From positions 48,682,861 to 48,746,860 of the forward strand of contig OY754964.1 in NCBI GenBank assembly GCA_963576475.1: a DNA stretch of 64,000 bases, written 5' to 3'. The position numbers were made by a program, and so were the translations under genes. The notes under the pieces are model-generated. The model saw only the letters and a list, made by a program, of their open reading frames with translations. It was not told the DNA's origin and did not search any database. This DNA is from Molanna angustata. Taxonomy: Eukaryota > Arthropoda > Insecta > Trichoptera > Molannidae. Positions 50,401 through 53,474 of the stretch are shown here, piece after piece (positions within the stretch are counted from its first letter, which is position 1; every line of letters begins with the position of its first letter).

Positions 50401-51921
50401 CAGGGATTTATCGTACACTTTTATACCCTCTCAATACATTATATTTCTTCCAATGATAATAAAATATATGTTTATAAATGAAACCTCAATATATTATATA
50501 TACATTAGGTACTCAAATTATCCAATTAATATCTTGTTCATTGTACTATCTATAGAATGTAAGCACTATACACTTAAACATAAGTAGGTAATGCACCACT
50601 TCTACACATACATATTATATTATATAAACAATATATACTTGTCTATTCAATATATGCGTGTACCTAGATCCTATTTAATATAAATAAAATCCATACCCAC
50701 ACATACACATCAATTTAAAAATATGCATAATGGCTTAATAATTTACTGTACTTTTAATGAAATGCATAATATTGAAAATAATACAAGAGACATTGAATAT
50801 GAATTTAATTCGTATCCACTTCTTTTGTATTTTTTTTTCATCTATTTACGTTTAAGTATAACATGATTAGCGATTAATTAATTTTCTATTCAAATAATTC
50901 TATTAATTTATGCTTCAGCGGATGAAATAATATCATGAAGAAAGATTTAACGATATTTTTTTGGTTTGGTACAAATATTATCTTCAGATATATTCTAAGG
51001 TAGAGGCAAAGTGGAAATTCATTTAAAAAATATAAAAATAAAAACAAAACTTTGTTTATTTCCACTATGTTTTTTTATACCTACACAATAAGTTTCAAGA
51101 ACTAGCGTTTCCTTTTTCAGTTTTAACTCACTTTTTAACTCATTATAATATATGAGTGGAAATAAACAAAGTTTTATTTTTATTTTTCAATATTATATTG
51201 TTTATGAAGCTGCATTGAGTCAGATGAATCTCAACTTAATGAGAACATGAAAAATCCTGCAATATTTAATCGGAGAACCACTCTTAATTTTGATGTATCA
51301 AATTATATTTTAAGAATATGTAACAATAAGTTTTAAATGTAAAAAGTTGTATTTTGTATCTAGTGAACGCTATGTATTATTCATGCTTTTGCTGTTATCG
51401 AGGCTTTCATGTTTTATTATTTTACTATGAGTTTTTCACCATAAATGTCTGTTGGTTTACACACATTTCAATATTAGCGAACCTCGTTGAACTGACTTAC
51501 AAACTTGCCCTTGAAAAATTTATTGTATCATTATTTTTTTGTTTTTTTTTTCACTAAAAACGAGACGTTGAGTCAGTTATGTTATAAATCAGCAAACATT
51601 TAACTCTTTTTCAGTTTTACATAATGAGATTTTTGACAAGTCTCATTATGTATATTTTGATGACATGTGATTGTATTCAAATTGACTTTTGCCATAATGG
51701 ATAAATAATATTAATAAATATGAAAAAGAAGTATCTATGTTGATAATTTCAAAATTAAAGTTAAAGAGTTGGGTGTTTGGTGTGTTATAGGTTCGCCAGT
51801 GTGGAAACCACGTGACATGATGAGTGATATGGCGGCTACATCAACCACTTTGCCACGGAGCCAAAGACCTAACCAGCAGGCAACTTCAGGACGAAAATCT
51901 CTAGAGCCCGACCACCATTAA
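8294..51921 (+). CDS. sif: still life/TIAM-type Rac GEF, 3' part of gene (15 exons, N terminus outside window)
   Basis: This span covers all exons found, with introns. The assembled protein gives the PDZ second half, DH, PH and a long C-terminal tail, in the order and spacing of insect Still life and vertebrate TIAM1/2. These are Rac-specific exchange factors that act at membranes and synapses on actin organisation. Diagnostic blocks are [16 protein letters not shown] and LLENYLEPL at the DH start, [15 protein letters not shown] and HINEMQ in the DH core, and VEWLN and QKKKL in the PH domain. The lysine in LKYPLLL and the asparagine in HINEM sit where I place TIAM1 Lys1195 and Asn1232, so GEF activity should be intact. 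All splice phases agree. Inclusive lengths in the window are about 769 residues (short end) or about 1068 (long tail). The family is secure; naming it sif rests on it being insect. Confidence 0.93.
8790..9185. mobile_element. Foldback element family A, diverged copy
   Basis: It starts with ACATCTCAATAGAGACGAAG and has degraded forms of the ACAGGG and GACCTGTCAT blocks. It ends with GACTCCCGACAGGG near 9141-9155. It abuts the 3' end of a non-LTR element. Confidence 0.75.
9187..9650 (-). mobile_element. Non-LTR retrotransposon 3' end (CR1/L2-like ORF2 C terminus)
   Basis: On the minus strand the frames read [19 protein letters not shown], then (after a frame change) [20 protein letters not shown] and [12 protein letters not shown], ending at a stop. 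This W-N-x-L-P ... S-T-F-x-x-x-L-K pattern is the usual C terminus of CR1/L2/Jockey-type pol. The element ends in a short ATT/TTA microsatellite (9187-9201), typical of the L2/CR1 3' tail. It is 5'-truncated and frameshifted. Confidence 0.75.
9651..11574. other. Intron, no feature recognised
   Basis: Very AT-rich. Only low-complexity open frames and A/T runs (notably 11190-11470). No repeat termini or exon signals that I can support. Confidence 0.5.
11575..11762 (+). mobile_element. SINE with tRNA-like head
   Basis: The head at 11577-11650 has A-box-like GGCAGAGCGGTTAGCGC, an anticodon-type stem CTGGG/TCCAG with loop CTAGAAA, and B-box-like GAGTTCGAATCC. A body follows (TTTCGTTCACCTATAGC and on) with an A-rich (AAAT)n tail near 11742-11762. 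Three further copies (18536, 38555, 59660) share the head, and two of them share the body. It is therefore a dispersed SINE family, not a functional tRNA gene. Confidence 0.88.
11763..13196. other. Intron, no feature recognised
   Basis: AT-rich, with no convincing exon, RNA gene or repeat border. Confidence 0.5.
13197..13345 (-). repeat. Possible truncated non-LTR 3' end with (TAA)n tail
   Basis: A TAA microsatellite at 13201-13225 is followed by sequence that, on the minus strand, ends in a short coding-like stretch (around CTGAAAACCAGCAGC and GGGATACCTGG). This arrangement resembles L2-type 3' ends. Weakly supported. Confidence 0.35.
13560..13711 (+). CDS. sif: sif exon: PDZ-DH linker
   Basis: The acceptor is TTGTTTCAG and the donor is A|GTAAGT. 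It encodes [18 protein letters not shown], then [14 protein letters not shown] and [13 protein letters not shown]. It completes the PDZ edge and enters an acidic, proline-containing linker that is usual between the PDZ and DH domains of this family. It enters with one base completing the arginine split from the previous exon and leaves with one base that joins 25970 to make serine. Codon use is balanced compared with the flanking AT-rich intron. Confidence 0.9.
14240..15230 (+). pseudogene. Decayed non-LTR reverse transcriptase
   Basis: Forward frames show [19 protein letters not shown] (RT4), [13 protein letters not shown] (RT5 with YADD, about 14420-14460), [10 protein letters not shown] (RT6) and [11 protein letters not shown] (RT7). 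Further on come GVETWSIKV and a C-terminal region resembling [11 protein letters not shown]. Stops and frame changes (for example the TAG after ISKT at about 14540, and near 14733) make it non-functional. The endonuclease is absent. It is a different lineage from the 2.3-kb and 18.8-kb RT remnants. Confidence 0.85.
15231..15439. other. Intron spacer
   Basis: Nothing recognised between the RT remnant and the foldback element. Confidence 0.5.
15440..16410. mobile_element. Long-inverted-repeat (foldback) element, one-armed copy
   Basis: It begins with CACCAATAAACTAGTTGCATG and GATCCAACTGTCGATAGCGA, the same terminus as the composite at 31995-36575. It then runs through CCTACCCAGAATATG, GGGGTGTTTCGGC and TATAGGCAGTTAAACTCATAA. 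The internal part (16020-16410) is the reverse complement of 35300-35750, including the block TATGCTGCGAAGCCTCTAA. No second arm is seen, so this is a truncated or rearranged copy. No transposase is recognisable. Confidence 0.75.
16393..16416. repeat. (ACAT)n microsatellite
   Basis: About six ACAT units at the junction between the foldback element and a non-LTR 3' fragment. Confidence 0.85.
16417..16625 (-). mobile_element. Non-LTR 3' fragment (RACMRRCM family)
   Basis: On the minus strand it reads [37 protein letters not shown] and [10 protein letters not shown], then a tail ending GCGTGATGGTATG. The same C-terminal peptide and tail occur at 49325-49560, and in decayed form at 17230-17360 and 61620-61770. 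It is a 5'-truncated retrotransposon end. Confidence 0.75.
16626..17229. other. Intron, no feature recognised
   Basis: AT-rich, no exon or repeat border found. Confidence 0.5.
17230..17360 (+). mobile_element. Decayed non-LTR 3' fragment (RACMRRCM family)
   Basis: Contains degraded forms of the ATGTATGAGACAGTGTAT, GAATGCGGTGTTCGGTTCTC and CTGCCTACCCC blocks shared with 49430-49525. It is too short and mutated to code. Confidence 0.6.
17478..17525 (+). repeat. Terminal fragment of the long-inverted-repeat element
   Basis: Only the terminus is present: AACTAATTGCATGTTACACA, then GATCCAACTGTCGATAGCGA. It matches the ends at 15460 and 32000. Confidence 0.8.
17605..17830 (-). mobile_element. Non-LTR 3' tail fragment with (TTC)n
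   Basis: A CTTCTTCTTCTTC run (a GAA tail on the minus strand) is followed by sequence matching the GGCCTATATCCAGCAGT(G/A)GA motif seen near 60455-60475. This is a common 3' end of RTE-like insect elements. Confidence 0.6.
18115..18310 (+). repeat. Terminal part of the element also present at 19955-21425
   Basis: Shares AAAGGCTGATTTTTTTC, ACAACGATTGGATA and TATGAACCCTGAGTA with 19975-20045. The following CAGT/TTGAAAATTG and CAGTTATAG blocks match 21010-21050. It is a copy without the nested insertion. Confidence 0.65.
18536..18703 (-). mobile_element. SINE with tRNA-like head
   Basis: Minus-strand copy of the SINE at 11575. The head has GGCAGAGCGGTTAGCGC and GAGTTCGAATCC, with anticodon-type loop TTAGTAA. 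The body (ATTTCGTTCACC, then ATGTATATGTACTTGTTAC) and the A-rich tail are present. Confidence 0.85.
18795..19320 (+). pseudogene. RTE-like non-LTR remnant (RT thumb and C terminus)
   Basis: A single open frame gives [70 protein letters not shown] and [16 protein letters not shown]. It then ends with GAAGAAG-rich sequence, the same family and end as 2285-3250. It lacks the catalytic RT core and all upstream parts, so it cannot move itself. Confidence 0.85.
19321..19954. other. Intron, no feature recognised
   Basis: AT-rich spacer with no supported element. Confidence 0.5.
19955..21425. mobile_element. DNA transposon remnant with about 100-bp terminal inverted repeats, carrying a nested MITE
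   Basis: The left end (19970-20045: CAGGCTGATTT, AAAAGATACCACACC, ATGAACCCTGAGTAC) is repeated in reverse complement at 21315-21420 (GTACTTAGGGTTCAT, GTTGTAGTATCCTTAAATAG). The related copy at 18115-18310 shows the uninterrupted order and indicates that 20053-20996 is an insertion. No transposase frame survives. Confidence 0.65.
20053..20996. mobile_element. Nested MITE with GCAGGC(T/C)AAGTC ends
   Basis: The left end GCAGGCTAAGTCTGTAAG and right end CTGACTTGGCCTGC are inverted repeats. Inside the left end is a perfect hairpin (AACTGTCAAAATATCGA, 4-base spacer, its complement, at about 20101-20141). The interior near both ends is unusually GC/CG-rich (20150-20260, 20880-20990) around an AT-rich centre. 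No open frame. Confidence 0.6.
21560..22110. mobile_element. MITE with long (over 100 bp) terminal inverted repeats
   Basis: ATAGGTATGAAAAAGGTAAG, GGTTGCGTTTACCAGTGCGC and ATCCTTTTTAT on the left (21614-21680) recur in reverse complement at 21957-22025. The match extends outward through an AAAACAGCCAT block. The middle is AT-rich with no coding potential. Confidence 0.75.
22111..23559. other. Intron, no feature recognised
   Basis: No convincing exon, RNA gene or repeat boundary. A short GC-richer stretch at 22440-22640 has an open frame I do not recognise. Confidence 0.45.
23560..24185 (-). mobile_element. Non-LTR (Jockey/CR1-like) ORF2 C terminus split by a palindromic insertion
   Basis: On the minus strand 23990-24180 reads [19 protein letters not shown], then [20 protein letters not shown] and GLFKIRINK, a typical pol C terminus. 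The same repeat continues at 23620-23690 (GGGTCCA, GCGCACTACGTAGCGTTGG). The unsplit order can be seen in the shorter relative at 46815-46920, where GGGTTGCAGTCTTAAAAAGA is continuous. The intervening 23690-23985 therefore inserted into the element. Confidence 0.7.
23747..23967. repeat. Near-perfect 110-bp-arm palindrome
   Basis: The arms 23747-23856 and 23858-23967 are reverse complements around a single base (23857), with about two mismatches and no gaps. Near-identical TAGAAAAGAGTT words lie just outside the insertion (about 23688 and 23966). It is probably a foldback MITE or an inverted duplication. Confidence 0.85.
24186..24991. other. Intron, no feature recognised
   Basis: AT-rich. The last 100 bases (24890-24990) are purine-rich and could be the 3' end of an element whose tail gave rise to the microsatellite that follows. 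Confidence 0.4.
24992..25229. repeat. (TGAA)n tetranucleotide microsatellite, about 238 bp
   Basis: Near-perfect TGAA units with a short (TTAA)n variant block at about 25171-25200. Likely highly length-polymorphic. Confidence 0.95.
25606..25885 (-). mobile_element. Non-LTR pol C-terminal fragment
   Basis: Minus-strand frame near 25625-25775 reads [20 protein letters not shown], then [13 protein letters not shown]. This is a W-N-x-L-x-P-E-L-type reverse transcriptase tail. 5'-truncated and broken. Confidence 0.6.
25970..26082 (+). CDS. sif: sif exon: PDZ-DH linker
   Basis: The acceptor is GCAATTTCAG and the donor is AAG|GTAATT. With the base carried over from 13711 it encodes [11 protein letters not shown], then [11 protein letters not shown] and [14 protein letters not shown]. 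It is a glycine-rich, flexible linker ending in a serine/threonine-rich conserved patch just before the DH exon. It leaves in phase 0. Confidence 0.9.
26528..26650 (-). mobile_element. Non-LTR 3' fragment with (TTC)n
   Basis: TTCTTCTTCTTCC followed by GGACATCCTGGAGAA on this strand. On the minus strand it resembles the basic C-terminal tail plus GAA run of the RTE-like family at 2285-3250, but it is too decayed for a frame. Confidence 0.5.
26651..27424. other. Intron
   Basis: No repeat recognised. Ends with the acceptor TTGTATTCCAG. Confidence 0.5.
27425..27598 (+). CDS. sif: sif exon: DH domain start
   Basis: Phase 0 at both ends, donor AAG|GTAATC. It encodes [20 protein letters not shown], a serine/threonine-rich stretch, then [20 protein letters not shown] and YVK. 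The last block is the first helix (CR1) of the Dbl-homology domain, which contacts switch I of Rac, so the exchange domain begins about residue 38 of this exon. Confidence 0.95.
27599..29637. other. Intron with two unexplained open frames
   Basis: 2.0-kb intron between DH exons. Two open frames of protein-like composition lie at 27940-28113 (ending [18 protein letters not shown]) and 28305-28499 (starting [12 protein letters not shown]). I recognise neither. They lack obvious splice sites in a compatible phase and may be remnants of a mobile element. Confidence 0.4.
29638..29832 (+). CDS. sif: sif exon: DH domain
   Basis: Acceptor CATTTCAG, donor AAG|GTATTA, phase 0 both ends, 65 codons. It encodes [20 protein letters not shown], then [20 protein letters not shown] and [19 protein letters not shown]. 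These are the central DH helices (alpha2-alpha4), and the FGNI(Q/K)EI block is strongly conserved in TIAM proteins. Confidence 0.95.
30278..30386 (+). CDS. sif: sif exon: DH domain
   Basis: Acceptor TAATTTCAG, donor A|GTAAGT. Encodes [20 protein letters not shown] and [16 protein letters not shown], the DH stretch with the characteristic Y-x-x-F-C-A-S-H block. It leaves one base into a codon that joins 31016 to give asparagine. Confidence 0.95.
31016..31195 (+). CDS. sif: sif exon: DH domain core
   Basis: The acceptor is TTTCTTTCAG. The donor is the weak GTTG|GTTTGT. Encodes [20 protein letters not shown], then [19 protein letters not shown] and [18 protein letters not shown], the CR3 helix that forms most of the Rac-binding face. 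The lysine codon at 31123-31125 corresponds, by my alignment, to TIAM1 Lys1195. The donor was chosen because only it restores the glutamate at the next join and keeps frame. Confidence 0.93.
31592..31729 (+). CDS. sif: sif exon: DH C-terminal helix
   Basis: Acceptor CTGAATTACAG, donor CCAG|GTACAA. With the carried base it gives [20 protein letters not shown], then [17 protein letters not shown] and KQPIDLSPG. It closes the DH domain and enters the DH-PH linker. The asparagine codon at 31630-31632 (in HINEM) corresponds to TIAM1 Asn1232, which contacts switch II. Confidence 0.95.
31800..31990 (+). repeat. Internal fragment of the long-inverted-repeat element
   Basis: Same order and orientation as 35695-35875 (TCCAGAGTTTCTCAAACA, GATAAATTTATG, CTGCCTATATTTCC, AAAAGCCGAAA). 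It is fused directly to the element end at 31995. Confidence 0.75.
32168..34897 (-). mobile_element. Jockey-type non-LTR retrotransposon, 5'-truncated, nested insertion
   Basis: Minus strand. The endonuclease C terminus (34650-34890) has [14 protein letters not shown] and RILDLVL. A frameshift near 34680 leads to a linker frame, and then RT runs to 32669. RT motifs in order are [66 protein letters not shown] and KINTDKC. Breaks are an in-frame TGA at 34175-34177 (probably a former Trp) and a frameshift near 32680 before the C-terminal frame ending 32469. The 3' end is (TAAAA)n, seen as TTTTA at 32168-32191. TAGTAT on both sides (32162-32167, 34898-34903) is the likely target duplication. Confidence 0.9.
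35418..35493. repeat. (GT)n microsatellite
   Basis: GTGT runs broken by a few CT units, inside the central part of the foldback element. The equivalent place in the 15-16-kb copy (16258-16280) has only a short CA run. Confidence 0.95.
36215..36575 (-). repeat. Tandem second copy of the element's outer right arm
   Basis: Repeats 35930-36210 in the same orientation (CATACAATTTGTATGGCAG, CATCATGCTGTTTTCATATT, CTATCGACAGTTGGATCTCA, CAACTAGTTTATTGG). It extends further outward to a GGTGATACAAAAC end that matches, inverted, the left boundary of the 15.4-kb copy. Confidence 0.75.
36576..37003. other. Intron, no feature recognised
   Basis: AT-rich spacer between the foldback element and the duplicated exon border. 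Confidence 0.5.
37004..37080 (+). pseudogene. Duplicated 3' splice site and start of the PH exon (pseudo-exon)
   Basis: The block CAATTGCAG|GTGATTTGTT, then CTACGGTGGAGTTGAA and AATATCTCA, repeats the border of the true PH exon 122 bases downstream, with matching upstream intron (TTTATTTACTC). Relative to the true exon it has lost two bases after TTGTTA. If it were used from the acceptor at 37019, the frame would reach TGA after about eight codons. A weak donor-like GTAATC follows at 37081, so a 61-base cryptic exon (37020-37080) is conceivable. Confidence 0.85.
37142..37299 (+). CDS. sif: sif exon: PH domain N-terminal half
   Basis: Acceptor GACAATTGCAG, donor ATG|GTAAGA. With the carried G it encodes [13 protein letters not shown], then [20 protein letters not shown] and [17 protein letters not shown]. 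These are the first beta strands of the PH domain that follows DH, with the G-D-L-L ... V-x-W-L-N and Q-K-K-K-L blocks shared by TIAM1. The PH domain binds phosphoinositides and supports GEF activity. Leaves in phase 0. Confidence 0.95.
37400..37850 (+). mobile_element. Non-LTR retrotransposon 3' end (Jockey/CR1-like)
   Basis: A short coding tail ([15 protein letters not shown], at about 37450-37492) is followed by an untranslated 3' region with AAGAAATTGCCACTATGCAA, GAGTTCGCCATTTGTAC and AATAAAGTG. It ends in an AAATA-type tail at 37836-37850. The rest is truncated. Confidence 0.7.
37857..37975 (+). mobile_element. Foldback element family A, internal fragment
   Basis: Carries CACACCTACAGGGCTTGTGA, TTTACGTGAT and ATGTATGCGCTGGCACAAC, degraded forms of the family A core. 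Both ends are missing. It lies just upstream of a sif acceptor. Confidence 0.65.
37997..38184 (+). CDS. sif: sif exon: PH domain C-terminal half
   Basis: Acceptor TTTTTTACAG, donor AG|GTAAGC. Encodes [20 protein letters not shown], then [19 protein letters not shown] and [20 protein letters not shown]. These correspond to the later PH strands (the I-P-x-x-x-L-Q-V-R and W-E-L-I-H blocks of TIAM1). Leaves two bases into a serine codon completed at 39792. Confidence 0.94.
38555..38626 (-). mobile_element. SINE head fragment (tRNA-like)
   Basis: Minus-strand tRNA-like head: GGTGGTGGCAGAGCGGTAAG, anticodon-type loop TTTGTAA, and GAGTTCGAATCCTGCC. The body downstream of the head is not recognisable, so it is truncated or rearranged. 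Confidence 0.75.
38638..38826. mobile_element. Harbinger-like MITE, copy 1
   Basis: Terminal inverted repeats: GGTTGTGTTTC at the left, and ACAACCCAGCC at the right. The repeat continues inward through TATAGTTAAAATACTTTGAT. Flanked by TTA at 38635-38637 and 38827-38829, the usual PIF/Harbinger target. Non-coding. Confidence 0.8.
38830..39013. mobile_element. Harbinger-like MITE, copy 2
   Basis: Adjacent to copy 1 and sharing its TTA. The left end is GGCTGTACAACAAAAGTATC, the right end GAGAAACACAGCC, then TTA at 39014-39016. The interior resembles copy 1 and the partial copy at 60508-60650. Confidence 0.8.
39060..39575. mobile_element. Foldback element family A
   Basis: Begins GGCATCTCAATAGAGATGAA. 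It contains the TTATGCGCTTACGCAACGTT core and two CGCCATCTATT(A/G)AGTAA units (about 39270-39330). It ends with an inverted copy of its start (CCAACTTCGTCTCTATTGA, 39447-39465) followed by the one-sided tail GACTCCTGTCAGGG. Confidence 0.8.
39792..39987 (+). CDS. sif: sif exon: PH C-terminal helix and start of tail
   Basis: Acceptor TTATTATCACAG, donor CAG|GTAAGA. With the carried AG it encodes [20 protein letters not shown], then [20 protein letters not shown] and a histidine/glutamine-rich stretch. The first 20 or so residues are the C-terminal PH helix (compare the F-L-K-x-I-R-x-I-L-R-E block of TIAM proteins). The rest starts the disordered C-terminal tail. Confidence 0.94.
40473..40677 (+). 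CDS. sif: sif exon: C-terminal tail (tandem acceptor)
   Basis: Two in-frame acceptors lie six bases apart (AAACTAACAG|GTACAG|GTAATG), so the exon may start at 40473 or 40479, with or without Val-Gln. Donor GCAG|GTACCT. Encodes [34 protein letters not shown], then a Gln/Thr-rich piece and [14 protein letters not shown]. It is basic then polar and low-complexity, likely disordered, with Ser/Thr phosphorylation potential. Leaves one base into an aspartate codon. Confidence 0.92.
40930..41080 (+). CDS. sif: sif exon: C-terminal tail
   Basis: Acceptor TATTCTAG, donor AG|GTATAC. Encodes [20 protein letters not shown], then [20 protein letters not shown] and [11 protein letters not shown]. Acidic-polar and disordered in appearance. 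The phases on both sides fit. Confidence 0.92.
41231..41334 (+). CDS. sif: sif exon: C-terminal tail, branch point between two gene ends
   Basis: Acceptor TTGCATATTTCAG. Encodes [20 protein letters not shown], then [15 protein letters not shown] plus one base of a glycine codon. A good donor GTAAGC (41335) would splice in matching phase to 51791. The reading frame is also open straight through the donor into 41335-42362. Confidence 0.9.
41335..42362 (+). CDS. sif: sif alternative long tail: SPK-repeat region
   Basis: The frame of the preceding exon continues for 342 codons to TAA at 42360-42362. It first gives [20 protein letters not shown] and [11 protein letters not shown]. From about 41600 to 42130 there are roughly a dozen degenerate ten-residue repeats of type (D/E)RDRSPKGSI, grading into RSKSPKN-type units. 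It ends with [20 protein letters not shown] and [18 protein letters not shown]. It is strongly basic, serine/proline-rich and disordered. Each S-P-(K/R) is a potential proline-directed kinase site. The frame is coding-like throughout, which argues against plain intron retention. I know of no named domain. Confidence 0.8.
42363..42554 (+). CDS. sif: In-frame continuation of the sif long tail after the TAA
   Basis: Directly after the TAA, in the same frame, 63 codons stay open to TAA at 42552-42554. They read [20 protein letters not shown], then [20 protein letters not shown] and [20 protein letters not shown], ending IHV. Composition and codon use are protein-like, unlike the AT-rich sequence that starts right after. 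It could be reached by readthrough of TAA-C, or by removing 42297-42368 (72 bases, donor AAG|GTGATT, acceptor ATAAG|GCC), which keeps frame. The final I-H-V would fit a class II PDZ ligand. Whether it is translated is not shown. Confidence 0.5.
   Translation, partial: HKASATRGRSHKNKRKLAFNSKQMSSSDRSSVETLDLDFYAHEHYANGRDYSFDKSDIEEIHV
42555..42945 (+). other. sif: Probable 3' UTR of the long-tail transcript
   Basis: Composition switches sharply to AT-rich after 42554. A canonical AATAAA at 42922-42927 would serve as polyadenylation signal about 370 bases after the last stop. Confidence 0.5.
42922..42927 (+). promoter_or_regulatory. Candidate polyadenylation signal AATAAA
   Basis: First AATAAA with a suitable distance after the 42552-42554 stop; followed by GT-rich GGTTGGTAC. 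Position-based inference only. Confidence 0.45.
42946..44160. other. Intron or 3' flank, no feature recognised
   Basis: Very AT-rich, no exon signals supported. Confidence 0.5.
44165..44445 (+). repeat. Degenerate tandem repeat, period about 60 bp
   Basis: Around five units of the form TTACAATGCATAGAAATTCG, AATTTAGAAC, then ACAATTAT. Each unit has point changes and the spacing is irregular. It is not part of any other repeat I see in the window. Confidence 0.7.
44446..46814. other. Intron, no feature recognised
   Basis: Extremely AT-rich, no supported exon or element border. Confidence 0.5.
46815..46920. repeat. Short relative of the retroelement tail at 23.6-24.0 kb
   Basis: Matches 23620-23690 plus 23990-24010 without the palindromic insertion (GATTTGGGTCCA, GCGCATTACGTTGCAA, TTAAAAAGACCCGAGTTGT). 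Confidence 0.6.
46921..47554. other. Intron, no feature recognised
   Basis: AT-rich spacer. Confidence 0.5.
47555..48190. mobile_element. Foldback element family A with expanded minisatellite
   Basis: The core (CACCTACAGGGCTTACGACC, CAACGTTCACCAACTATGCC) is present without the terminal hairpin arm. The internal CCATCTATTGA unit is expanded into a 15-copy array (47712-48152). A possible tail (AGGCAGGAAAAAAATCCAG, GTTTGCG) lies further on at 48770-48810. Confidence 0.75.
47712..48152. repeat. 30-bp minisatellite, 15 copies
   Basis: The unit is GCCATCTATTGAACGATCC followed by TTTTTTCTAAT. Copies differ mainly in T-tract length. In units 6-11 the tract alternates eight and six T, indicating expansion by two-unit steps. 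One unit carries TTCCATCTTTTG. Confidence 0.97.
48191..48980. other. Intron, no gene recognised
   Basis: AT-rich. A degraded family A tail may lie near 48770-48810. Confidence 0.45.
48982..49092. mobile_element. Small palindromic MITE with flanking direct repeats
   Basis: Arms AATGATTCGGCGGATATT (49003-49020) and AATATCCGCCGAATCATT (49047-49064) are perfect inverted repeats. The word TAATTCAACGCG occurs on both sides (about 48984-48995 and 49075-49086) in the same orientation, as a target duplication would. Confidence 0.7.
49325..49560 (+). mobile_element. Non-LTR 3' end (RACMRRCM family, best copy)
   Basis: The forward frame gives [20 protein letters not shown], then [20 protein letters not shown] and [12 protein letters not shown] with a stop. 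A tail GGCGTGATGGTATGGTATGG follows. Relatives lie at 16417-16625 (minus), 17230-17360 and 61620-61770 (minus). It is the C-terminal end of a retrotransposon protein I cannot assign to a clade. Confidence 0.75.
49660..50115 (-). mobile_element. Non-LTR reverse transcriptase 3' remnant
   Basis: TTCTTCTTTACCCTGC and GTCCAGTAATGGACAAAGGC mark the typical 3' end of an RTE-like element, read on the minus strand. Further upstream on that strand, near 50110-50140, a degraded YADD-like region (GCAGATGATATAG) is visible. Broken in several frames. Confidence 0.6.
50116..51029. other. Intron, no feature recognised
   Basis: AT-rich, with nothing supported. Confidence 0.5.
51030..51190. mobile_element. 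MITE with 32-38-bp terminal inverted repeats
   Basis: Left AACTTTGTTTATTTCCACT (to 51066) and right AGTGGAAATAAACAAAGTT (from 51155) are perfect inverted repeats, with AT-rich extensions. About 160 bp in total. It sits 600 bp upstream of the terminal sif exon. Confidence 0.7.
51791..51921 (+). CDS. sif: sif terminal exon (short C terminus)
   Basis: Acceptor GTGTGTTATAG. Entered one base into a glycine codon from 41334, it encodes [16 protein letters not shown], then [14 protein letters not shown] and [13 protein letters not shown], with TAA at 51919-51921. Codon use and GC content stand out from the flanking AT-rich DNA, and the frame is open across the exon only in the expected phase. It lies about 10.4 kb from the preceding exon. 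A weaker alternative acceptor (CGCCAG, exon start 51800) would break frame. Confidence 0.82.
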
Positions 51922-53474
51922 CTTCACTGTCGTTCATTACCCTTTTATATTCCTGTTCAACTGCCCACTCCTCATTACCACACCCCTACAAATCCAATCG
52001 AACCTTTTACACATTCATTTACTCATTTTTTGGTTGCTGTTTATTTTTTATCATCACCTTGTAATATGTACTTAACCACGTTTCTAGATAATATATTATT
52101 CATTAATATGCGTCACTCGATATTAATGTCTTTTCTTTTGAATGGTTAATGACGATCATGAAACTGTTACTCTAATGAACTTGGTAATATTTGAACTTTT
52201 TGCAAAGTTTATTTTCAAATACATGTTTGTAAAATAATATTGATTATAACAATCTACTAAATCAGTTTCGAAATCACAAGACACTCGTTACACTATTTGA
52301 TTTTCTTATTTTTTTAACAACACATTTCAAAATTATTTATCGTGTATATTTTTATGCTTTGTGCACACAAATATGCGCACTAAATCACCTTCCAATGTAA
52401 GAAACACGAAAACACATTGTATTTGACCAAATATGTAATATACAATATGTTTTGCGAAGAAAAGATAAATTTGTTTTTAATAGCAAGAATTGTAATTAAA
52501 ATAGTAAAAAAAATCAGTCGGTAGATTTTTATATTCTCTTTCGATTGAAGCAAAAATCTGCTTCATATGCTTTGAATTATTTTAGTTATTTACGTAAAAA
52601 AATATATAAAAGGGTTTTATTAAAAATTATTTTACAAACAAAAGTATTAGTCAAACAAAAATTTCTGAAAATTTACGCAACACAGTATAGATTTAAAAAT
52701 ATATTGCTATTAATTTCAATATACGTAGCTTCTGAGCGTAATTGGGAAAAGATTATCAATTTTTGCTACTTAGCCTACTATAGACAACAAAGATGTAATC
52801 AATCAATAAATTATATTGATAAAAAATAAATCTTACTCATATAGTTAACAAAATATATATCACAATGTTAAGAACCACATATTATTGGATACGTACACTT
52901 TACGTAATTTGGTTTCTTACTGGAATTATGTCATTTGTAATATATTTTTTTTTAATTGATCAAAATGACATCAGCAAAAGAAAAGATCTAATAAATAAAT
53001 AACTAACGTGATTTAGACACTAAAAACAAGCGTGTTATTTTGCACTGCTTAAACGAAAAAAACAATTACTTATGACAAAACGTTCAATAAACAAAATCGT
53101 ACCAATTTTAATGTGACATAGTCCTTTACATCATTTGAGTTGTTTCTTTTTTCTCTTTCATTGGCATGTCATTTTTTATTACGCTTTTAGAAAAATTGAA
53201 CCAATCAAATGAGGAGACAATAATATCTCGTGACGCATGTTTCATTATAAAAAAAAAATAACTGAATAATTTACGATTTCTTCAGAATAATCAAAAGCTG
53301 CGTTTTTCGTGTTCGTTACTTTAAACCACACGACAATCTGATATGTGATACGTTATTTTATGTTTTAAAATTGTTTACAGTTGTTACAATGGCAAAACAA
53401 AAAAAAATAGAATAGAGCGACAGTAATATTATAATGTATGTAACACTTTTTTTTTGTTGAAATTATCTCATAAA
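51922..53474 (+). other. 3' UTR and flank after the short sif end
   Basis: No further exon. Candidate polyadenylation signals are ATTAAA at 52495-52500 and AATAAA at 52805-52810. Which is used cannot be told from sequence. Confidence 0.45.

Noticed and set aside
52545..52829. 94-codon open frame downstream of the last sif exon
   Set aside because: Composition (Lys, Ile, Tyr, Leu) is that of random AT-rich DNA; there is no start context, splice signal or recognised family.
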